Assembly (NCBI RefSeq): GCF_004345245.1
Contig: NZ_SLUQ01000002.1
Location: 434,001 to 498,000 of the forward strand
Source of the DNA: Rhizobium sp. BK251
Lineage (GTDB): Bacteria > Pseudomonadota > Alphaproteobacteria > Rhizobiales > Rhizobiaceae
Length of the DNA: 64,000 nt
Direction of reading: 5' to 3'
Shown: positions 8,141 to 17,966 of the stretch, piece after piece
How the letters are laid out: every line of letters begins with the position of its first letter
How positions within the stretch are numbered: the first letter of the stretch is position 1
The notes under the pieces: generated by a model
Database searches by the model: none
What the model was told of the DNA's origin: nothing
Seen by the model: only the letters and a program-made list of their open reading frames with translations
Made by a program: the position numbers and the translations under genes

Positions 8141-8842
8141 ATGGACAAGCAATATCTGGCTCCGGCAGCGGAGCTTGCCCGCAAGAACGGCGTCCGCTAC
8201 CCGAATGAAAGCGAGGAATATCGCCGTGCGCGTGATGCGCTGCTCGCCGAGGAAATCGAGCTTCGCCGGCACATCGAACGCGTTGCCGAGCAGCGTCGGG
8301 CCCTTCCGCCGGGTGGCGAGGTTAAGAAGGACTACCGCTTCGAGGGTGAGCAGGGCCATGCATCCTTCGCGGACCTCTTCGGCGACAAGGACACGCTGGT
8401 CGTCTACAGCTACATGTACGGACCGCAGCGCGAACGGCCATGCCCGATGTGCACGTCGCTCCTTTCGGCGTGGGACGGCGAGGTGCCGGACATGCTGCAG
8501 CAGGTCGGCCTCGCCGTTGTCGCGCGCTCCCCGATCGAAAGGCTGCTCGCCTTCAAGAAGGAACGCGGCTGGCGCTATCTTCCGCTTTACAGCGACACGA
8601 CCGGCGAATTCAGCCGCGACTACCACGCCATCGGCGAGGACGACGGCGATGATGCCGCCTTCAATGTCTTCACGCGGCGCGACGGTGCCATCCGGCACTT
8701 CTGGGGCGGGGAGATGGGAGGCGTTACCGCCGATCCCGGCCAGGATCCCCGCGGTGCGCCGGACCTGATGCCGATCTGGACCGTGCTCGACACGACGCCG
8801 CAGGGGCGTGAGCCGCATTGGTATCCGAAGCTCTCCTACTAG
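8141..8842 (+). CDS. DUF899 family thioredoxin-like protein
   Basis: A 233-residue protein with the DUF899 pattern. It has an N-terminal helical segment ending in LPPGG, then a thioredoxin-like core with LVVYSYMYGPQRERPCPMCTS (CPMC pair), the RSPIERLLAFKKERGW segment and FNVFTRRDGAIRHFWG. Members are predicted thioredoxin-fold proteins of unknown substrate. AAGGAGGATATCGGC precedes the ATG. The downstream methyltransferase-like gene begins 69 bases after its stop and may be co-transcribed. Confidence 0.85.
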   Translation: MDKQYLAPAAELARKNGVRYPNESEEYRRARDALLAEEIELRRHIERVAEQRRALPPGGEVKKDYRFEGEQGHASFADLFGDKDTLVVYSYMYGPQRERPCPMCTSLLSAWDGEVPDMLQQVGLAVVARSPIERLLAFKKERGWRYLPLYSDTTGEFSRDYHAIGEDDGDDAAFNVFTRRDGAIRHFWGGEMGGVTADPGQDPRGAPDLMPIWTVLDTTPQGREPHWYPKLSY

Positions 8843-8910
8843 CTTCTGGTGCCGGCGCCGACCGGTCGATAAACTCTGCGGCGCGAGAAATTCGCGCCGC
8901 ATGGGAGGTG

Positions 8911-9612
8911 ATGGAAGACAGGATGCAGGCAGGTCCGGACGATCTCGGAAAAAGAGCCGCTTGGGCAACGCTCAAGTTCATGGCCTTTCTTGCTGTCCTT
9001 CTCTTTGCCTGCGCTGGCACGCTCGCCTGGTGGCAAGGCTGGCTTTTCCTTGCCAACTTCTGCGGCTGGAGCATTGCGACGACGCTCTATTTCTACCGGC
9101 ACGATCGCGCACTTCTCGAGCGGCGGATGAGGGTCGGCCCGACCGCCGAGCGCGAGCCGGCGCAGAAGCGGATCCAGCTCTTCAACGTCCTCGTCATGAT
9201 GGTCCTTTTCGTGGTCTCTGCGCTCGACCGGCGTTTCGGCTGGTCGGACGTGCCATGGGTGGCGGTGATTGCCGGCAACCTCCTTATCGCCATCGCCTTT
9301 CTGGGCTTCTTCGTCGTGCTGCGGCAGAATTCCTTTGCGTCGGCGACCGTCCAGATCGTCGAAGGCCAGAGGGTGATCTCGGACGGGCTCTACGGCATCG
9401 TGCGCCATCCGATGTATGCCGCGGCATTTCCGCTTGCAGTAGGCCTTCCGCTCGCGCTTGGCTCCTGGTGGGGGCTTGTCGGGGTGCCGCTGTTCGTCGC
9501 CGGCCTCGTCGCGCGGCTCCTGGACGAGGAGAAGCATCTCGCACGCGACCTGCCGGGCTATGCCGAGTATCGCAGCCGGGTCAGGTATCGGCTTTTTCCC
9601 GGCCTCTGGTAG
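8911..9612 (+). CDS. Isoprenylcysteine carboxyl methyltransferase-like membrane protein
   Basis: A 233-residue integral membrane protein with about five hydrophobic segments. The C-terminal SAM-binding signature of the ICMT/PEMT fold is visible: GLYGIVRHPMYAAAF, then LDEEKHLARDLPGYAEYRSRVRYRLFPGLW with the paired Glu. Bacterial members methylate lipids or unknown isoprenoid or small substrates. The start at 8911 has GGAGG two bases upstream; an ATG at 8923 is a fair alternative. It follows the DUF899 gene on the same strand. A second, shorter ICMT-like gene lies at 17.5 kb. Confidence 0.8.
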   Translation: MEDRMQAGPDDLGKRAAWATLKFMAFLAVLLFACAGTLAWWQGWLFLANFCGWSIATTLYFYRHDRALLERRMRVGPTAEREPAQKRIQLFNVLVMMVLFVVSALDRRFGWSDVPWVAVIAGNLLIAIAFLGFFVVLRQNSFASATVQIVEGQRVISDGLYGIVRHPMYAAAFPLAVGLPLALGSWWGLVGVPLFVAGLVARLLDEEKHLARDLPGYAEYRSRVRYRLFPGLW

Positions 9613-9701
9613 GCCCGAACCGCGGCCGTGCGGCTGGACGCCGGCGCGAATATCTGAGACATTCGCAACCTTCTGTCGAGCATCAGCCATGTAGGGACAC
9701 C

Positions 9702-11390
9702 ATGACCTTCAGTGCCTCGACCTATGTCAATTTCGTTTCGGAAACCGGCGCCGCCGAACAGCGGCTTTTCCTGCGCTATATCGGACCGAGGGACGACTTC
9801 GACATCATCATCGTCGGCTCGGGCATGGGCGGCGGCATACTTGCAGATGACCTCGCCGATCGGCTCGGGCACAACAAGCGGATCCTCGTGCTCGAGGCCG
9901 GTTCCTTCGTCTACCCGACGCATGTCTACAATCTCTGCCGCTTTTCCAATGCGAGCGTCGCCAGGCATTTCGGCTGCGACACCTTCTGGCAGCCGGGGGA
10001 TTCCTCGTCGCAGAACTACATCGGCGAGAAACCGCAGCTCAATCTCGGCGGGCGGTCGATCTTCTGGTCCGGCCTGATCCCGTCGATCCAGCCCTGGGAG
10101 CTCGAATTCTTTCCGCCGCGGGTGAGGGGCGACCTTGCCGCAGGCCTTCTCGACGAGGCGGGCGAGACGATGAACGAGTCGCGCACGCTGGGTGCGACGG
10201 CTGCCGCGGTCGTCGCGAAGCTGCGGCAGAGTCCGCTTGCAAACGACTTTGTGATCGAGGAAACACCGCGCGCCCTGCACCAGCCCTATCTCGAACCCGA
10301 CGGCACGCCGAAGAACGAGTTCTTCACCGAACCCACCGGCGTCTTCAATACCGCCGAGCTCCTCATCAACCAGCTCGGGCTCACGCCGGGCGTCAGCCAT
10401 GGCGATGGTCCCGGCCTGCAGCTGCTGCTCAACAGCTACGTCGAGGACGTGCAGAACCACGGCGACCATTTCGAGCTCGTGACGCGCAACACGCTGACCG
10501 GCCAGATCCGCTTCTTCAAGGCCGTGACGGTCGTGCTTGCCGCGGGCTCGCTGGAGAGCCCCAAGCTCCTGCGCCGGTCGAGCATGTTCCCCTGGTTTCC
10601 GGACCATGCCAAGGCGCTGATCGGGCGGGGGCTCACCGACCATCCGACCTCCAACGAGGTCAATACCTTCGTGACCAACATCGGCAATGTGGCGATCCCG
10701 CGCACCGATCATGCCAAGATCATCTTCTATTCGCGAGGGCTGCGCGATGGCGGCCAGATCCGCTTTCCCTTCAACGTGGAAATGAACATCAACCACGAAT
10801 ACTGGCACCTGCGCGAGAACGATCCGAACTCCCCGGATTCGGCGGATCCGCCCCCGGGCGGCCTTGCTGGGCCCTCCCGCCTCGACATCAAGTTCAGCTT
10901 CGGAAACCCGCTGGACGACGTGAACGAAGTGAAGCCCGCTCCGCCATTCGGCTACGTCCCGGAGATCGCCTTCCGCAACATGAGCTGGATGGACTATCTT
11001 GCCGGATCGCGCTTTCCCGCCGTTGCCGGGTGGCACAAGAATTTCGACGAGATATTCGCGGTCATGAACGACGTGACCCACCGGATATTCTCCCAATTCC
11101 AGATCGATGGCCAGCCGGCGCGGCCGGAGGGCGAGGCGTGGTTCGGCCAGCAGGGCAAGGGTTTCGGATGGGGAACGGTCCATCATTCGGCCGGGAGCCT
11201 GCGCATGCCCTACCGACCGAGCCTCGGTGCGAACTTCGACTTCGCCTCGGTCGTGGACGAGGACCTGCGCGTCGCCGGCACGCAGAACCTCTATGTCTGC
11301 GACATGTCGGTCATGCCGTTCAGCTCGGCGGCTAACCCGGTGCGCACGCTCGCCGCACTCGCGCTGCGGCTGTCGCGGCATTTCGGCTGA
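9702..11390 (+). CDS. GMC family FAD oxidoreductase
   Basis: A 562-residue flavoprotein. The N-terminal Rossmann dinucleotide site is IIVGSGMGGG at about 36-45, followed by the Glu of VLEAGS. The C-terminal GMC domain carries the catalytic His in VHHSAGSLRM and the FAD-contacting NPVRTLAALALRLS. The middle is long and divergent, so the substrate (alcohol, sugar or sterol) is not clear. AGGGA lies 6 bases upstream of the ATG at 9702. A 860-residue open frame from 8808 merely reads antisense-free through the preceding methyltransferase gene in another frame and is not a fusion. There is no signal peptide. Confidence 0.85.
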   Translation: MTFSASTYVNFVSETGAAEQRLFLRYIGPRDDFDIIIVGSGMGGGILADDLADRLGHNKRILVLEAGSFVYPTHVYNLCRFSNASVARHFGCDTFWQPGDSSSQNYIGEKPQLNLGGRSIFWSGLIPSIQPWELEFFPPRVRGDLAAGLLDEAGETMNESRTLGATAAAVVAKLRQSPLANDFVIEETPRALHQPYLEPDGTPKNEFFTEPTGVFNTAELLINQLGLTPGVSHGDGPGLQLLLNSYVEDVQNHGDHFELVTRNTLTGQIRFFKAVTVVLAAGSLESPKLLRRSSMFPWFPDHAKALIGRGLTDHPTSNEVNTFVTNIGNVAIPRTDHAKIIFYSRGLRDGGQIRFPFNVEMNINHEYWHLRENDPNSPDSADPPPGGLAGPSRLDIKFSFGNPLDDVNEVKPAPPFGYVPEIAFRNMSWMDYLAGSRFPAVAGWHKNFDEIFAVMNDVTHRIFSQFQIDGQPARPEGEAWFGQQGKGFGWGTVHHSAGSLRMPYRPSLGANFDFASVVDEDLRVAGTQNLYVCDMSVMPFSSAANPVRTLAALALRLSRHFG

Positions 11391-12082
11391 GGGCGTCGCG
11401 CCGCCGGCTTGCCGCTGGTTTTCCGGGAGGTCAAAGAACATGCCCAACGACCGGACGGGCAGAGACCCTCCGGTTTTGCGGCATCGAACGGACGGGGCGG
11501 CGGAAGCTGCCTCGTAAGTTAGAATTTGGTGACACCTTCCGGCGCCCCGTTCGGCGGTTTTTGCCCGCAACTGCGGTCCCTCTGCGCGGATGATCGGCAC
11601 CTTTTACAGGGCGACGCTCGACGGATTTTCCCGCGGCGCCGCGAAAGGCTTCCGGCCCGAAGGCCTTCGCCAGTCGCCGGTCCATTCATGTGTGCCGCAC
11701 AGGCACGCCCCGCCATGTTGCAGGCGAGAGGGGGACCATTTTCTGCGAACCCCTTGGCGGCCGGTCTGCGTCAGGACCAACCGCAAGGCGCCGGCCCCGC
11801 CTCGCCGGTGACGCTCACCGGTGTATCCGAGGGCAGGGCGGGGAAAGTATAGGCATTGGACGCGAAGGCGGGGACGTTGGAGGGCTTAAACCGTTGGTTT
11901 TGTTGAGGTGAGCTTCCTTTTTCTCCTCGAGGAAGTGCTGACATGGTGTTCCAATCGCGGGCGCCATTCTGTCGGGGGATCAGTTCCAGCGCCTGGGGAT
12001 GACATATCACCGTGCCTCGGCGGTGGGTGCGTGCTTCAGAGAGTCCGGGTTGCGCCTTCGCTTCCGCAAATGTTTCTGACGG
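11391..12082. other. 692-base region without a recognised gene
   Basis: Several short open frames exist on both strands, but none has a good ribosome-binding site together with plausible codon use or any recognisable family. It separates the ends of the convergent GMC oxidoreductase and MATE genes and may hold remnants of a lost gene. No clear terminator with a T-run was seen. Confidence 0.4.
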
Positions 12083-13480
12083 TCAGGGCAGGCCCTCCAT
12101 GACCTTCAGCCCGATACCTGCTGCCGCTCCCCGCGCCTTCAGGGAGGCAGCAAGCACAAGGGTTCCGATCGTTGCGGTCAAGCCATCGGCCAGCGGGTAG
12201 GCGAACCAGATTGCATCGGCGCCCCAGATCGCCGCAATGAGCGTGACCAGAGTTGGAAGCAGTACGAAGGGCTTTGCCATGGTCAGAAGAGCTGCACGGG
12301 CTGGTCGGCCGATGGCCTGGAAATAGAGCCCGAGCACGAATACCGGCCCCGACAGCAGATATAGTGCCGCCATGGGACGGAAGAGCCGCCCGACCTCGCC
12401 GACCACATCAGGGTCCGTGACAAAGGCTGCTCCGAGGACAGTCCCTTGGCTCAGGAGCAAAATTTCCACGGCAAGACCGTAGAACAACGCGGTTGCAACG
12501 GCGATCCGCAGGACATTGTCCGAGCGGGCGTAGAGACGCGCTCCAACATTGTTGCCGACGATGCTCTGCATGGCCATTGCAACAGCCATGACCGGCAGGA
12601 AAGCAAAGCCAAAAATCCGTGTCGCAATCCCGTAAGCGGCGATGGTCTGGGTGTGATCTGCGCTGCCCGCAAGACGCAGCGCCACAACCACGCTTGCGGC
12701 CGAAAGCGCCATTCCGACGAAGCCCAGGTTGACGGGGGCGCCCAGCGCGGCCATGCGTCCCCAGCCGCTGGTCCAGCGGTTGCGCCAAAGGCTGCCGAGC
12801 GGCATCATGCCCGCGACGTGCCGACGCAGCCCGGCCAGAAGCGCCAGTCCCAGCCCCTGCGCCAGGGCCGTGCCGAGGGCCGACCCTGCAACACCGAGTT
12901 CCAGCAGCACGATCAAGACGTAGTTCAGCACAATATTGATGAGCGTCACCGCAAGGGACATGAGGGCCATCAACCCGGCTCGCCCCTCGTTTCTCCAGGC
13001 ATCGGCGTGAATTCCCAACAGGAATTGTACCGGTGTGGAAAAGACGGTGATCGCGACGAAGATCCAGACCATCCCGGCGACCGGACCATCGGGTCCAGCA
13101 ACGCCCAGGGCGAAATTCCACCCCCCGGCAAGGAAGATCAGGATCAGCGACGAAGCGATCATCACGGCAAGACCGTGAGCACCGGCGAATGTCGCGGCGG
13201 CGGCCTCACTGGAGCCCGCGCCAAGCTGGCGAGCCAGCAGGCTGGACATCCCCCCGCTGACAAGGGCCGAAAGCGCGATGGTCAACATCAGCACCGGAAA
13301 GGCGATGCCGACCGCCGCCATGGCCCCCGCCCCGACGAAGTGCCCAAGAAAAACTGCGTCTACGATGCCGAGCATGCCGTTCATCACCATGATGACAACC
13401 ATGGGCAGTGCGGTCGCGGCAAAGATCCTGCCCGAGGGGGCAGTCAGAAAACGATTGTCGGGTGACTGTCGCAAAGACAT
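12083..13480 (-). CDS. MATE family efflux transporter
   Basis: A 465-residue protein with 12 predicted membrane helices in two similar halves, the MATE layout. Typical segments include IPLPMVVIMVMNG-like TM1 with GIVDAVFLGH, and in the second half GAPVNLGFVGMALSA and IGRPARAALLTMAKPF. MATE proteins export cationic drugs or metabolites by H+ or Na+ antiport across the inner membrane. The ATG at 13480 has GGAGG 8 bases upstream; a GTG one codon earlier is less likely. No regulator is adjacent, so control is not evident. Confidence 0.85.
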   Translation of the reverse strand: MSLRQSPDNRFLTAPSGRIFAATALPMVVIMVMNGMLGIVDAVFLGHFVGAGAMAAVGIAFPVLMLTIALSALVSGGMSSLLARQLGAGSSEAAAATFAGAHGLAVMIASSLILIFLAGGWNFALGVAGPDGPVAGMVWIFVAITVFSTPVQFLLGIHADAWRNEGRAGLMALMSLAVTLINIVLNYVLIVLLELGVAGSALGTALAQGLGLALLAGLRRHVAGMMPLGSLWRNRWTSGWGRMAALGAPVNLGFVGMALSAASVVVALRLAGSADHTQTIAAYGIATRIFGFAFLPVMAVAMAMQSIVGNNVGARLYARSDNVLRIAVATALFYGLAVEILLLSQGTVLGAAFVTDPDVVGEVGRLFRPMAALYLLSGPVFVLGLYFQAIGRPARAALLTMAKPFVLLPTLVTLIAAIWGADAIWFAYPLADGLTATIGTLVLAASLKARGAAAGIGLKVMEGLP

Positions 13481-13901
13481 CACTCACTCCTCCAAAGAGG
13501 CATTTCGACTATGATGGGGGGCCTGCATTGCCCACCGACGAAATGCTTCGAGGGTGAGAAGGGTCTATGTGTGCCGGGCTTTACCGTGACTTGCGTCTGC
13601 AGGCGGCAGGTTCCCGCAACCTGAATCACAACAATCATCACAGCCAAGCATTGTCAACACGAGCGTGTGTTTCGGGCTGAGGCCGCAAAGACTTCAAAGA
13701 GCCTGTGTGTCGCCAAGCTTCCGCAGACTGCCTTGAGCAGGCAGTTGCTATTTGATGCTGCGGACCCGACGTCACGTGCACTCGGTCGATTCGTTGCCTC
13801 GTCAGCCCTGCCGGCTGGATCGGTTTCACTTTGCGTGTCAAATTGCGAGGCGTGATATGAGGTATTCACGCATGCAAATCGCGAAGTGAGAGGTCACCTC
13901 C
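13481..13901. other. Divergent intergenic region, MATE / DUF1254
   Basis: This 421-base stretch holds the 5' regions of the MATE gene (minus) and the DUF1254 gene (plus). Small open frames on both strands lack ribosome-binding sites. No long palindrome was found. Confidence 0.4.
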
Positions 13902-15437
13902 ATGAAAAGCACGCTTTTCCTGCTATCCGCGACTGCCATTGCCTTCGTATTCGGAGCATCCAACCCAGTCGTGGCCGACCAGGCGCGTTTTGACAGTCTC
14001 GCCGATCTTCCCTTTGAGCAGAACCGTCCGACTCCCGAAACAGCTGCTGCCCTGCTGTCCGAACTGAAGTTCCAGCAGGCCACCCAGGCTTACCTGTGGG
14101 CGCTGCCGCTGATCAACACACTGGGGATGAAGTACGGCTCCGAAGCGACCTTCGGAGCGGGATACAACGTCCTGCCTGTCTGGAAGGAGCGCCTCGACCC
14201 CAAGACGCTGGTCACGACGCCGAACTCCGACGTCATCTACGCCATGAGTTATGTGGACATGGGCGAGACCGGACCGGTGGTGTTCGAAGCGCCGCCGAAT
14301 CTGCAGGGCATACTTCTCGACTTCTGGCAGCGGCCGATCCCGGTCGATGGCGGAAAATTCGCAGGCGACGTCGGCCTGCCGGGACCGGACGCAGGCAAGG
14401 GCGGCAAGTTTCTCGTCCTGCCGCCCGGATACGCGGGAGACGTGCCTGATGGCTACTACGTCTACCGCTCCGGAACCAACAACCTCTTCATCTTCCTGCG
14501 AGCATTCTATAACGACCCGAATGATCTACAGCCTGCGGTTTCGTTGATGGAGCAGGCAAAAGTCTATCCGCTGAACCTGCCTGCGGCCGAACGCAAGCCG
14601 ATGCAGTTCCCGAATGCATCCGGCGTTGCTGCCAACATGTTGCCGCGCGCCGACATCTCCGCGTTCGAACAGCTCAAGTGGCTGGTGGACAGCGAGGGCC
14701 GCAACCTCGCCGACGCTGACGGCCTGGGCATCCTCGCCAATGCCGGACTGGTTGCCGCGCAGCCCTTCACCCCGGATGCGGAAACCAAAGCCATCCTCGA
14801 TGCAGCAGCGAAGACGGGCTACAAGATGAGCCGCGCGATTGGCAGGATGCCCGTCGTCAACGGTCGCGACTATCGGGTGTGGAATGACCGACAGTGGCTG
14901 AACCCTGTCAACAACGCCACGGAGCCGGGTCCGGAAAAATCCATGGACCTTAGTTTCCGCAACAGGAAGGCGGGTTTCACCGAGGTCGTGCCGCGCGCAT
15001 GGTTCTCCACCGACTACTACTCGATCAGCCCCGGGATGGTGTCGCAGACGCCAGGCCGGGGGGCCGCGTACCAGATCACCTTCAATGACGCGGACGGCGA
15101 GCCGCTGAGAGGGGATGGCTCGTATAAGCTCACCCTGCCTGCCAATGTACCTGCCAAGCTGTTCTGGTCGTTGACCCTCTACGAAGCGGAAAACGCCTCG
15201 GGCCTGGCGACCGAGGCGCGACGGTTCCCCTCGCTCGGCTCCAGGGACAAGCCCGTGCAAAACGCCGACGGAACAACAGACCTCTACGTCGGACCAAAAG
15301 CGCCGGATGGCAAGCAGACGAACTGGCTTCCCACCGCGCCGGAACGCGGCTTTTTCGCGATCCTTCGCCTCTACGGTCCGGAAGAAGCCGCGATCAACTA
15401 CAGTTGGAAACCGGGCGACCTGGAGAAGGTCAAATAG
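13902..15437 (+). CDS. Secreted DUF1254/DUF1214 protein
   Basis: A 511-residue protein with a clear Sec signal peptide (MKST, a hydrophobic core LFLLSATAIAFVFGA, likely cleavage after VVA near residue 26). The DUF1254 domain follows (LWALPLINTLG, TTPNSDVIYAMSYVDMGETGPVVFEAP), then the C-terminal DUF1214 domain (PARLFWSLTLYE-like, RDKPVQNADGTTDLYVGPKAP, WLPTAPERGFFAILRLYGPEE). Both domains occur together in periplasmic proteins of unknown function. GAGAGGTCACC precedes the ATG. It appears to be a single-gene unit. Confidence 0.88.
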   Translation: MKSTLFLLSATAIAFVFGASNPVVADQARFDSLADLPFEQNRPTPETAAALLSELKFQQATQAYLWALPLINTLGMKYGSEATFGAGYNVLPVWKERLDPKTLVTTPNSDVIYAMSYVDMGETGPVVFEAPPNLQGILLDFWQRPIPVDGGKFAGDVGLPGPDAGKGGKFLVLPPGYAGDVPDGYYVYRSGTNNLFIFLRAFYNDPNDLQPAVSLMEQAKVYPLNLPAAERKPMQFPNASGVAANMLPRADISAFEQLKWLVDSEGRNLADADGLGILANAGLVAAQPFTPDAETKAILDAAAKTGYKMSRAIGRMPVVNGRDYRVWNDRQWLNPVNNATEPGPEKSMDLSFRNRKAGFTEVVPRAWFSTDYYSISPGMVSQTPGRGAAYQITFNDADGEPLRGDGSYKLTLPANVPAKLFWSLTLYEAENASGLATEARRFPSLGSRDKPVQNADGTTDLYVGPKAPDGKQTNWLPTAPERGFFAILRLYGPEEAAINYSWKPGDLEKVK

Positions 15438-15580
15438 CCGCCGCGACGGCTGCCGGCGCATTGTGGAGGAACGCCAATGACCGCGGCCGGCGCTTTGCGG
15501 TCCTCGGTGCAAAACGAGTAGGTTCGATTTGATAAAACTAACGCTAACGCAATGTTTTTTTGATACTTGCAACCGATAAT

Positions 15581-15599
15581 CCCCCGCAATCATCGGGGG
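15581..15599 (+). promoter_or_regulatory. Hairpin covering the ribosome-binding site
   Basis: CCCCCG and CGGGGG pair around a 7-base loop. The downstream arm is the only Shine-Dalgarno-like G-run before the ATG at 15605. If it folds, initiation of the small secreted protein would be masked. Confidence 0.35.
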
Positions 15600-15604
15600 T
15601 GAAG

Positions 15605-16075
15605 ATGCGCATCTTGATCGTTATTGGGGCAGCGGCAGCCGTGATCGGCGGCACAGTTGCTACATTCAAAGTACCCAACACCGCGGGCCAGCAACAGGTA
15701 CTCGCCAGCTATCAGGCCGATCCGAAGGCGACACTGCTTAGCATAGAGACTGCAATCCTAGAATGCGTGCCGGGTATCGCGCAAAGCCGTGTTGGCATGA
15801 GTTTTACCAGGAGTGTCATCGCACCGCTCTATGTGCACTTGCTCCATCTGAGAAAAGAGGGAGCGGATAAGGCCGCTATTTCCGCTCAAATGCAAAAATG
15901 GATAGTAAATGAACATCCGAAGGTTTTGACCGGCCTTCCCGACAAGGAATTTCTTGAGTTGGTCAGCTATCTAAAGAAAACGGGCGAAGACGACGTCGAG
16001 AACTGCATTCTCTCGGCGGTGTCTAAACCCGCGAATCTAGGCGGCGACGCGAGCCGCTGGAACCTGCGGCTATAG
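15605..16075 (+). CDS. Small exported or membrane-anchored hypothetical protein
   Basis: A 156-residue protein not recognised as any family. Residues 1-20 (MRILIVIGAAAAVIGGTVAT) form a signal peptide or a single membrane anchor. The rest is soluble and mildly basic with two cysteines, in LECVPG and VENCILS, that could form a disulfide. The start at 15605 was chosen because the hydrophobic stretch begins there; the frame extends to 15560 without a better start. The G-rich ribosome-binding site lies inside a hairpin. Confidence 0.5.
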   Translation: MRILIVIGAAAAVIGGTVATFKVPNTAGQQQVLASYQADPKATLLSIETAILECVPGIAQSRVGMSFTRSVIAPLYVHLLHLRKEGADKAAISAQMQKWIVNEHPKVLTGLPDKEFLELVSYLKKTGEDDVENCILSAVSKPANLGGDASRWNLRL

Positions 16076-16307
16076 GTCACCAGAGCCCCGGTGATGACCG
16101 CAATTGGTGCAATACGGCCAATCTCACTTCGCGAAACGAGCTGGCAGTTGCGACTACTTTCCGCGGACGCGGGCAGATGGTGACGCACGACACATTGGGC
16201 ATCTTCTTTCGCGTCTGAAAATCAAGACTTGCCACCGGCCCTGTTTTCGATCTTAGATTGCTGCACTGCGACAGACTATCGCGACCGCGAAATCGGGAGG
16301 GACTGTT

Positions 16308-17390
16308 ATGGCCGTGCAGCAACGCAGGAAGACCGGCGCATCGGACGACACGCGATCGCCGCTTGCAATCGACCTTGCCTTGCAAGGTGGCGGTGCCCAC
16401 GGCGCGTTTACCTGGGGCGTCATCGAACGCGTTCTGGAAGAACCCTGGCTCTCCGTGGAAAGCATCAGCGGCACATCGGCCGGTGCGATGAACGCGGTGG
16501 TTCTCGCCTACGGCTACACGCTGGATGGTGTTGCCGGCGCCACCGCGGCGCTCGAAACCTTCTGGCGCCGCGTGAGCGATGCGGCGCGCTACAGCCCGTT
16601 CCAACGCACGCCGCTCGATGTGATGACGGGAAACTGGTCACTCGACAATTCGTCGGCCTATGTCTTTTTCGACCTGATGAGCCGGCTCTTTTCGCCCTAC
16701 GAAATCAATCCGGCGAACATCAATCCCCTGCGAGACATCCTGATCGAGAGCATCGACTTCGAGGTCCTGAAACGCTCGCCGATCAAGCTGTTCATCAATG
16801 CCACCAACGTGCGTACGGGGCTGCCTAGGGTCTTCCGCAACGCCGATCTGAGTGCGGATGTCATCTTGGCCTCGGCCTGCCTGCCACTGCTCCATCAGGC
16901 CATCGAGATCGATGGCGATCCCTACTGGGACGGCGGCTTTTCCGGAAATCCGCTGCTTGGCCCGCTCGTTGCCGAGAGCGTCGCGCGCGACGTGCTGCTC
17001 GTCCAGGTCAATCCCATCGAGCGTGGCGGCGTGCCGAAGACGGCACGCGAAATCCTCAATCGAATGAACGAGATCTCGTTCAACGCGAGCCTCAAGAAGG
17101 AATTGCGGGCAATTGCGGTGTTTCAGCGGACACTGGCTGATAGCGGACAGGCGCCGCACGAACTCGCCTGGGCCAAGGACTGGGCCGAGGTACGGCTTCA
17201 CCGTATCACCACGCCACGCATGATCGAGCTCAACGCGTCCTCCAAGCTCAATGCCGAATGGGCGTTCCTGACGATGCTGAGAGACGATGGCCGCGCAAGC
17301 ATGGAGCAGTTTCTCGCCGACCATAGCGACGATCTCGGAACGCGGCCGACCTTCGATATCGCCAATCTGCTCGATACGGTCCTGCAGTAG
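16308..17390 (+). CDS. Patatin-like phospholipase
   Basis: A 360-residue patatin-domain hydrolase. The oxyanion motif is GGGAHGAF at about 27-34, the nucleophile elbow GTSAG has Ser57, and the dyad Asp is Asp208 in YWDGGFSGN. All catalytic elements are intact. There is no signal peptide, so it acts in the cytoplasm or is delivered otherwise; bacterial patatins hydrolyse phospholipid acyl esters or storage lipids. GGAGG lies 8 bases upstream of the ATG. There is no adjacent cyclic-nucleotide synthase, so a CBASS effector role is not suggested. Confidence 0.88.
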   Translation: MAVQQRRKTGASDDTRSPLAIDLALQGGGAHGAFTWGVIERVLEEPWLSVESISGTSAGAMNAVVLAYGYTLDGVAGATAALETFWRRVSDAARYSPFQRTPLDVMTGNWSLDNSSAYVFFDLMSRLFSPYEINPANINPLRDILIESIDFEVLKRSPIKLFINATNVRTGLPRVFRNADLSADVILASACLPLLHQAIEIDGDPYWDGGFSGNPLLGPLVAESVARDVLLVQVNPIERGGVPKTAREILNRMNEISFNASLKKELRAIAVFQRTLADSGQAPHELAWAKDWAEVRLHRITTPRMIELNASSKLNAEWAFLTMLRDDGRASMEQFLADHSDDLGTRPTFDIANLLDTVLQ

Positions 17391-17483
17391 GGCAGGGATA
17401 CTTCCCGCAGGCTTCTGCCGCCATTAGATGCAGCCTGACAAGACGCGCAGACGAGAGCAAGTGCAGGCTGATGGCCGGTCCGG

Positions 17484-17966
17484 CTACAGCCAGCGGCGGA
17501 CCCGGGCCTTGTAGGCGAGATAGACGCCGCCGAATTTCCGCTCGAGATAGGCCTCCTCGCGGGCGACCACGCCATAGCGAATGACGAGGTAGAACGGCAC
17601 AAGCAGGACGATGAGCCACAGGCTGTCGAAGGCAAGGGCGAGGCCGGTGAGGCCGAGGAACATGCCGATATAGATCGGGTTGCGCGTGAAGCGGTAGGGG
17701 CCGTTGTCGACGATCGTCGCCGTCGGCTGGGTGGTCTGGATCTGCGTCCCCGCGCGGCGGAGGGTCGTCGCCGCCCAGACCAGCAGCCCCAACCCGGCGA
17801 GGAACACGACGCCGCCAAGCCAGGATGTCGGCAGGCCTGCGGGAACGAACGGCAGGGGATGGAGCCGGTCGAGCACCAGCCCGGCAATCACCGCAATCAC
17901 CCAGGCGAATGGTGGCCGCACCACTGCAGCCGAACTGTCGCGCAGGTTGCCGGTCGCCTCATTCAT
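17484..17966 (-). CDS. Isoprenylcysteine carboxyl methyltransferase-like membrane protein
   Basis: A 160-residue membrane protein with about four hydrophobic segments and the ICMT/PEMT C-terminal motif NGPYRFTRNPIYIGMFLG, followed by REEAYLERKFGGVYLAYKARVRRWL (paired Glu and the Tyr/Arg-rich end). It is the short form typical of bacterial PEMT-like methyltransferases. It lies tail-to-tail with the patatin gene. The substrate is unknown. Confidence 0.8.
   Translation of the reverse strand: MNEATGNLRDSSAAVVRPPFAWVIAVIAGLVLDRLHPLPFVPAGLPTSWLGGVVFLAGLGLLVWAATTLRRAGTQIQTTQPTATIVDNGPYRFTRNPIYIGMFLGLTGLALAFDSLWLIVLLVPFYLVIRYGVVAREEAYLERKFGGVYLAYKARVRRWL

Noticed and set aside
8808..11390. An 860-residue open frame apparently fusing a long N-terminus to the GMC oxidoreductase
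   Set aside because: Residues before the GMC start overlap the methyltransferase-like gene in a different frame, are Arg/Pro-rich without family match, and the GMC ATG at 9702 has its own ribosome-binding site.
12446..13465. A 339-residue plus-strand frame opposite the MATE gene
   Set aside because: It is Gln/His/Arg-rich without motifs, lies wholly antisense to a clear 12-helix transporter, and has no ribosome-binding site.
16308..17390. Patatin-like gene as a CBASS phospholipase effector
   Set aside because: No nucleotidyltransferase or other CBASS gene is adjacent, and it lies outside the island in ordinary high-GC DNA.
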